DNA of 64,000 nt. Source: Microbotryomycetes sp. JL201 (lineage: Eukaryota; Basidiomycota; Microbotryomycetes). This document shows positions 61,455 through 64,000 of this stretch, piece by piece. The notes below the pieces were generated by a model that searched no databases, had not been told where the DNA came from, and saw nothing but the letters and a program-made list of their open reading frames with translations. A program made the position numbers and the translations under genes. Location: assembly GCA_033819885.1 (NCBI GenBank), contig JAQYUZ010000008.1:434001-498000 (forward strand). Reading direction: 5' to 3'. Each line of letters starts with the position of its first letter. Position 1 is the stretch's first letter.

Positions 61455-62703
61455 ATGACGGGTACGAGACCGGATACGGCTTGCGCAATGTGCGACGTGA
61501 CTGACCATTTCGTTGTCCGTAACCTTCCCATATGGACCTTTTAATACGCTCGCGTGCCGGTCCTGTTCATGCCGTTCACTTGCTGGTCGGCCGCCGCACC
61601 TGCTCGATCCGAATGTGATGTACGGACGGACGTCTGACAGACTACGAGGAAGAAAGGAGATCAGAACTTGAAGTTCTAGAGAGCATCTATCCTGACGAGC
61701 TGACCGGTCCGTCTTTTGCTAGGGTCACTTTGCAGCGTGACCACAGCTGATCATCTTCTGTGCACAGTCATCTCTCAAGACCAACTCAAAGTCAAAGTTG
61801 AACCCGAGACGCAACGTGAAGATGACCCTCGTCAGTCGACTCGGGAATGATTTGTTTGTTGCAAGCAAATCTAACTTTCCTCTCTCTCTCGCTCTGTGCG
61901 TCTGTCTGTGCATGAACGGCTGGTAACAGACATCGTTCAACTGGTCATCAAGTACACACCGACATACCCAGACGAGATTCCATTGATCTCTATCGAGCCC
62001 GACGTCGGCACGTTTGACGATGACGAGTTGATCGAAATCACCCGACGGGTCGATAGTCTTGCTCGAGACCAATTGGGAATGGCCATGGTGTACACTCTGA
62101 GTCAACAGTTGAGGGAAGTGCTGAGTGATGTTTTGAAAGCAAGAAGAGAGAGGGAACAGAACGAGGCCAACGAACGAGCGAGGTTGGAAGAAGAGGCGAG
62201 TCGAGTCGTGTTCGAGTGAATCGTCTCAGACTGACTGTTTGGTCTTGATCAAGGCCGAGGCGAAGAAAACAAAGGGGACGCCAGTAACGAAAGAATCGTT
62301 TGAACGGTGGAAGGTCGAGTTTGAGCGCGAGATGGACGAGCTCGCCAAGCGGCAAGAGCTTGAACGGTTAAAGGCCTTGCCTTTGAAAGAGAGGGACGAG
62401 CTCAAGAAGCAAATGGCCAAGCCGACGGGCGAGTTCTGGGGCGTTTTAGGTTGGCCTCTTTCACGTCTGACGGATTTGCCACCTTGGTTTGTTTTGACAG
62501 GCCGCGAGTTGTTTGAGAATGCGACGAACGCAAGCTTGATTACGAGTGACGCAGCATACGTGGATGACGACGATGACGCTGTCGAGGTCGACTATTCCAA
62601 GTATGACCGTACTGCCGGATTCGCCGACGACAGCGACGAGGACGAGGAATCTCGTGGTGCACGGCCCAAGATGGGCGACCTGAGTGATGATGATGACGAC
62701 TGA
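61455..62703 (+). CDS. GIR2: Gir2/RWDD1-like RWD-domain protein (DFRP2), 259 aa
   Basis: RWD protein; yeast Gir2 binds Gcn1 and the DRG-type GTPase Rbg2, tuning general amino-acid control. Exons: 61455-61461, 61641-61706, 61768-61830, 61930-62195, 62254-62428, 62501-62703. The RWD domain has LEVLESIYPDEL and the signature YTPTYPDEIPLISIE, ending VYTLSQQLREVLSDVL. A charged coil follows, then the DFRP2 block KGTPVTKESFERWK and KPTGRELFE, and an acidic C-terminus with Asp runs. Only 7 coding nt (ATGACGG) lie in exon 1; this gives MTDYEEERR, the family start. Two introns (62196-62253 and 62429-62500) fit best with GCGAGT donors, though a GT alternative exists for the second (donor near 62450). 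Confidence 0.85.
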
Positions 62704-62732
62704 GTGACTGCATTCGAGGCGAATCATCAAAG

Positions 62733-62771
62733 GGTATGAGTGTGCGTGTGTGCGTGTGCGTGCGTGTGTTG
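62733..62771. repeat. Imperfect GT microsatellite
   Basis: Alternating TG/TGCG units just downstream of the Gir2 stop and upstream of the acetolactate synthase promoter. Probably variable in length. Confidence 0.7.
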
Positions 62772-62884
62772 TACTACCAGTTGCTGCTCGATCGAGTCGA
62801 GTGGCGTTGCCCCACATTCGCGGCCCCCCTTTTTTTCACTTGGGCCCAGAGTCTTTTCGCCGCCGCCGCCGCCGCGCGCGCGCT

Positions 62885-62891
62885 TGACTCA
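62885..62891. promoter_or_regulatory. Gcn4/Cpc1-type site TGACTCA
   Basis: Perfect consensus TGACTCA, 43 bases upstream of the acetolactate synthase ATG. Acetolactate synthase genes are general-amino-acid-control targets in fungi. Confidence 0.55.
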
Positions 62892-62933
62892 AAAAAGTCG
62901 CGGCCCGGCCATTGACGAGCTTGACCAGGCACC

Positions 62934-64000
62934 ATGTCGCGACCGATGCATCTCGCTCGACGGGCAGCCGCTCAACATGGCTCCAAACTGTCGACACAGC
63001 GCAATGCAGCAGCAATCACGGCAACAGCCATGCAAAAACCCGCCGCCGTCGCTCCGTCCTTTGCGCGCTCGCTCGCAACCGCCTCGGGCTCCTCGCAGGC
63101 TCAGGTCCAGCCAGCAAAGTGAGCCAAATTGTTACAAGCGCTTGACTGCATTCGATTGCTCGATGCGGTCTTTCGTGCGTGCGCGTGCGCGAGCGAGCGC
63201 GAGTCAAAACCACGCCCATTGTCGTGCAGCAAGGCAATGCCGTTCCCGACATTGGCCCTGTCGACATGCTCTGACACTCGTGCGCCGCGCATGCAAAGAC
63301 CGCCAGACTCGGAATCCCGTACTCGAGGCGGCGTGCAACTCGTGTGCTGACTCGAGGCGCTCTCGTTCGTTCTTTTCAGACGCCCGCAGCCGGCACCCAC
63401 ATTCCAACAGGTCCCAACGAGGCAGAACGCACCGACGTCGGCACCGGCGCCACTGACGCGCGGCGTCTCGCCCAACGAGCTAGACTCTTCATTCATCGGC
63501 CTCTCGGGCGGCCAAATCTTTCACGAAATGATGCTCAGGCACAAGGTCGAAAAGGTGTTTGGATACCCGGGAGGCGCGATTCTGCCCGTGTTTGACGCCA
63601 TCTACAACTCGCCTCACTTTGATTTTGTGCTGCCGAGGCACGAGCAAGGCGCCGGACACATGGCCGAAGGCTACGCGCGCGTCAGCGGCAAGCCAGGCGT
63701 CGTCCTCGTCACCTCGGGACCGGGAGCAACAAACGTCATCACACCCATGCAAGACGCGCTTTCGGACGGCACACCGCTCGTCGTCTTTTGCGGACAGGTT
63801 GCCACTTCGGCCATCGGCTCGGACGCTTTCCAAGAGGCAGATGTCGTCGGCATCTCGCGCAGCTGCACAAAGTGGAACGTCATGGTCAAAGATATCGCAG
63901 AGCTGCCGCGCCGCATCAACGAGGCGTTCAAGATTGCAACTTCAGGCCGACCTGGACCGGTCCTGGTCGACTTGCCAAAGGACGTCACGGCCAGCATCCT
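62934..64000 (+). CDS. ILV2: Acetolactate synthase catalytic subunit (partial, 5' part)
   Basis: ThDP/FAD enzyme making acetolactate and acetohydroxybutyrate, the first common step of valine, leucine and isoleucine synthesis, in mitochondria; the target of several herbicide classes. Exon 1 is 62934-63118; intron 63119-63379 (261 nt, long for this window); exon 2 runs from 63380 past the window end. The N-terminus ([18 protein letters not shown], then [10 protein letters not shown]) is an Arg/Ala-rich presequence. The N-terminal ThDP domain is plain: [17 protein letters not shown], the catalytic Glu in [23 protein letters not shown] and [16 protein letters not shown]. The 3' two thirds lie outside the window. 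Confidence 0.97.

Overview
The window is nuclear DNA of a filamentous or dimorphic fungus, almost certainly a basidiomycete and perhaps Pucciniomycotina (inference; genus not determinable). The reasons are about 23 closely packed protein genes on both strands, roughly 115 short spliceosomal introns (mostly 50-70 nt), a FunK1-family kinase, a Skn7-type HSF/receiver protein and several fungal-type transcription factors. No bacterial operons, rRNA, tRNA, CRISPR or recognisable transposon genes were seen. Gene models below were built by joining open frames at splice sites and checking phase; each total coding length is a multiple of three.

Layout. 0-6 kb: 3' end of an unidentified gene, transketolase (+), a 2-oxoglutarate/Fe(II) oxygenase (-). 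6-13.5 kb: a very long five-TOG-domain XMAP215/Stu2 microtubule polymerase (+). 14-20.5 kb: two paralogous four-finger C2H2 proteins flanking a transcriptional-type cyclin. 21-34 kb, all minus strand: inositol-pentakisphosphate 2-kinase, Ptc7-like PP2C phosphatase, MFS drug transporter, Mediator subunit 16, a membrane-anchored LEA-like repeat protein and an ATF/CREB bZIP. 34.9-43 kb: a Zn2Cys6 factor, a Slm1-like BAR-PH protein, a FunK1 kinase. 43-46.7 kb: a gene-poor stretch holding three diverged copies of an unidentified sequence, two of them as an imperfect palindrome. 46.7-64 kb, all plus strand: a PHD-MYST acetyltransferase (Sas3/Mst2/KAT6 type), a mitochondrial DUF3429/TMEM69-like protein, Pet100, an Hsp31/DJ-1-like protein, Skn7, Srp40/Nopp140, a Gir2/RWDD1-like RWD protein and the 5' part of acetolactate synthase.

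Themes. Much of the window is gene-expression and stress machinery: chromatin acetylation, Mediator, a cyclin, five sequence-specific DNA-binding factors, a two-component output factor, inositol phosphate and TORC2/PI(4,5)P2-linked proteins, and mitochondrial assembly proteins. Candidate promoter sites fit this: a perfect TGACTCA upstream of acetolactate synthase and a perfect ATGACGTCAT palindrome upstream of the Hsp31-like gene.

The most unusual signals are in RNA processing and at the repeat locus. Seven introns appear to be GC-AG, 18 use a GTCAGT donor, many coding exons are only 7-23 nt (including a zinc cluster split over three exons), and several introns are 3n long without stops. The palindromic repeat at 44.0-45.7 kb encodes something I do not recognise.
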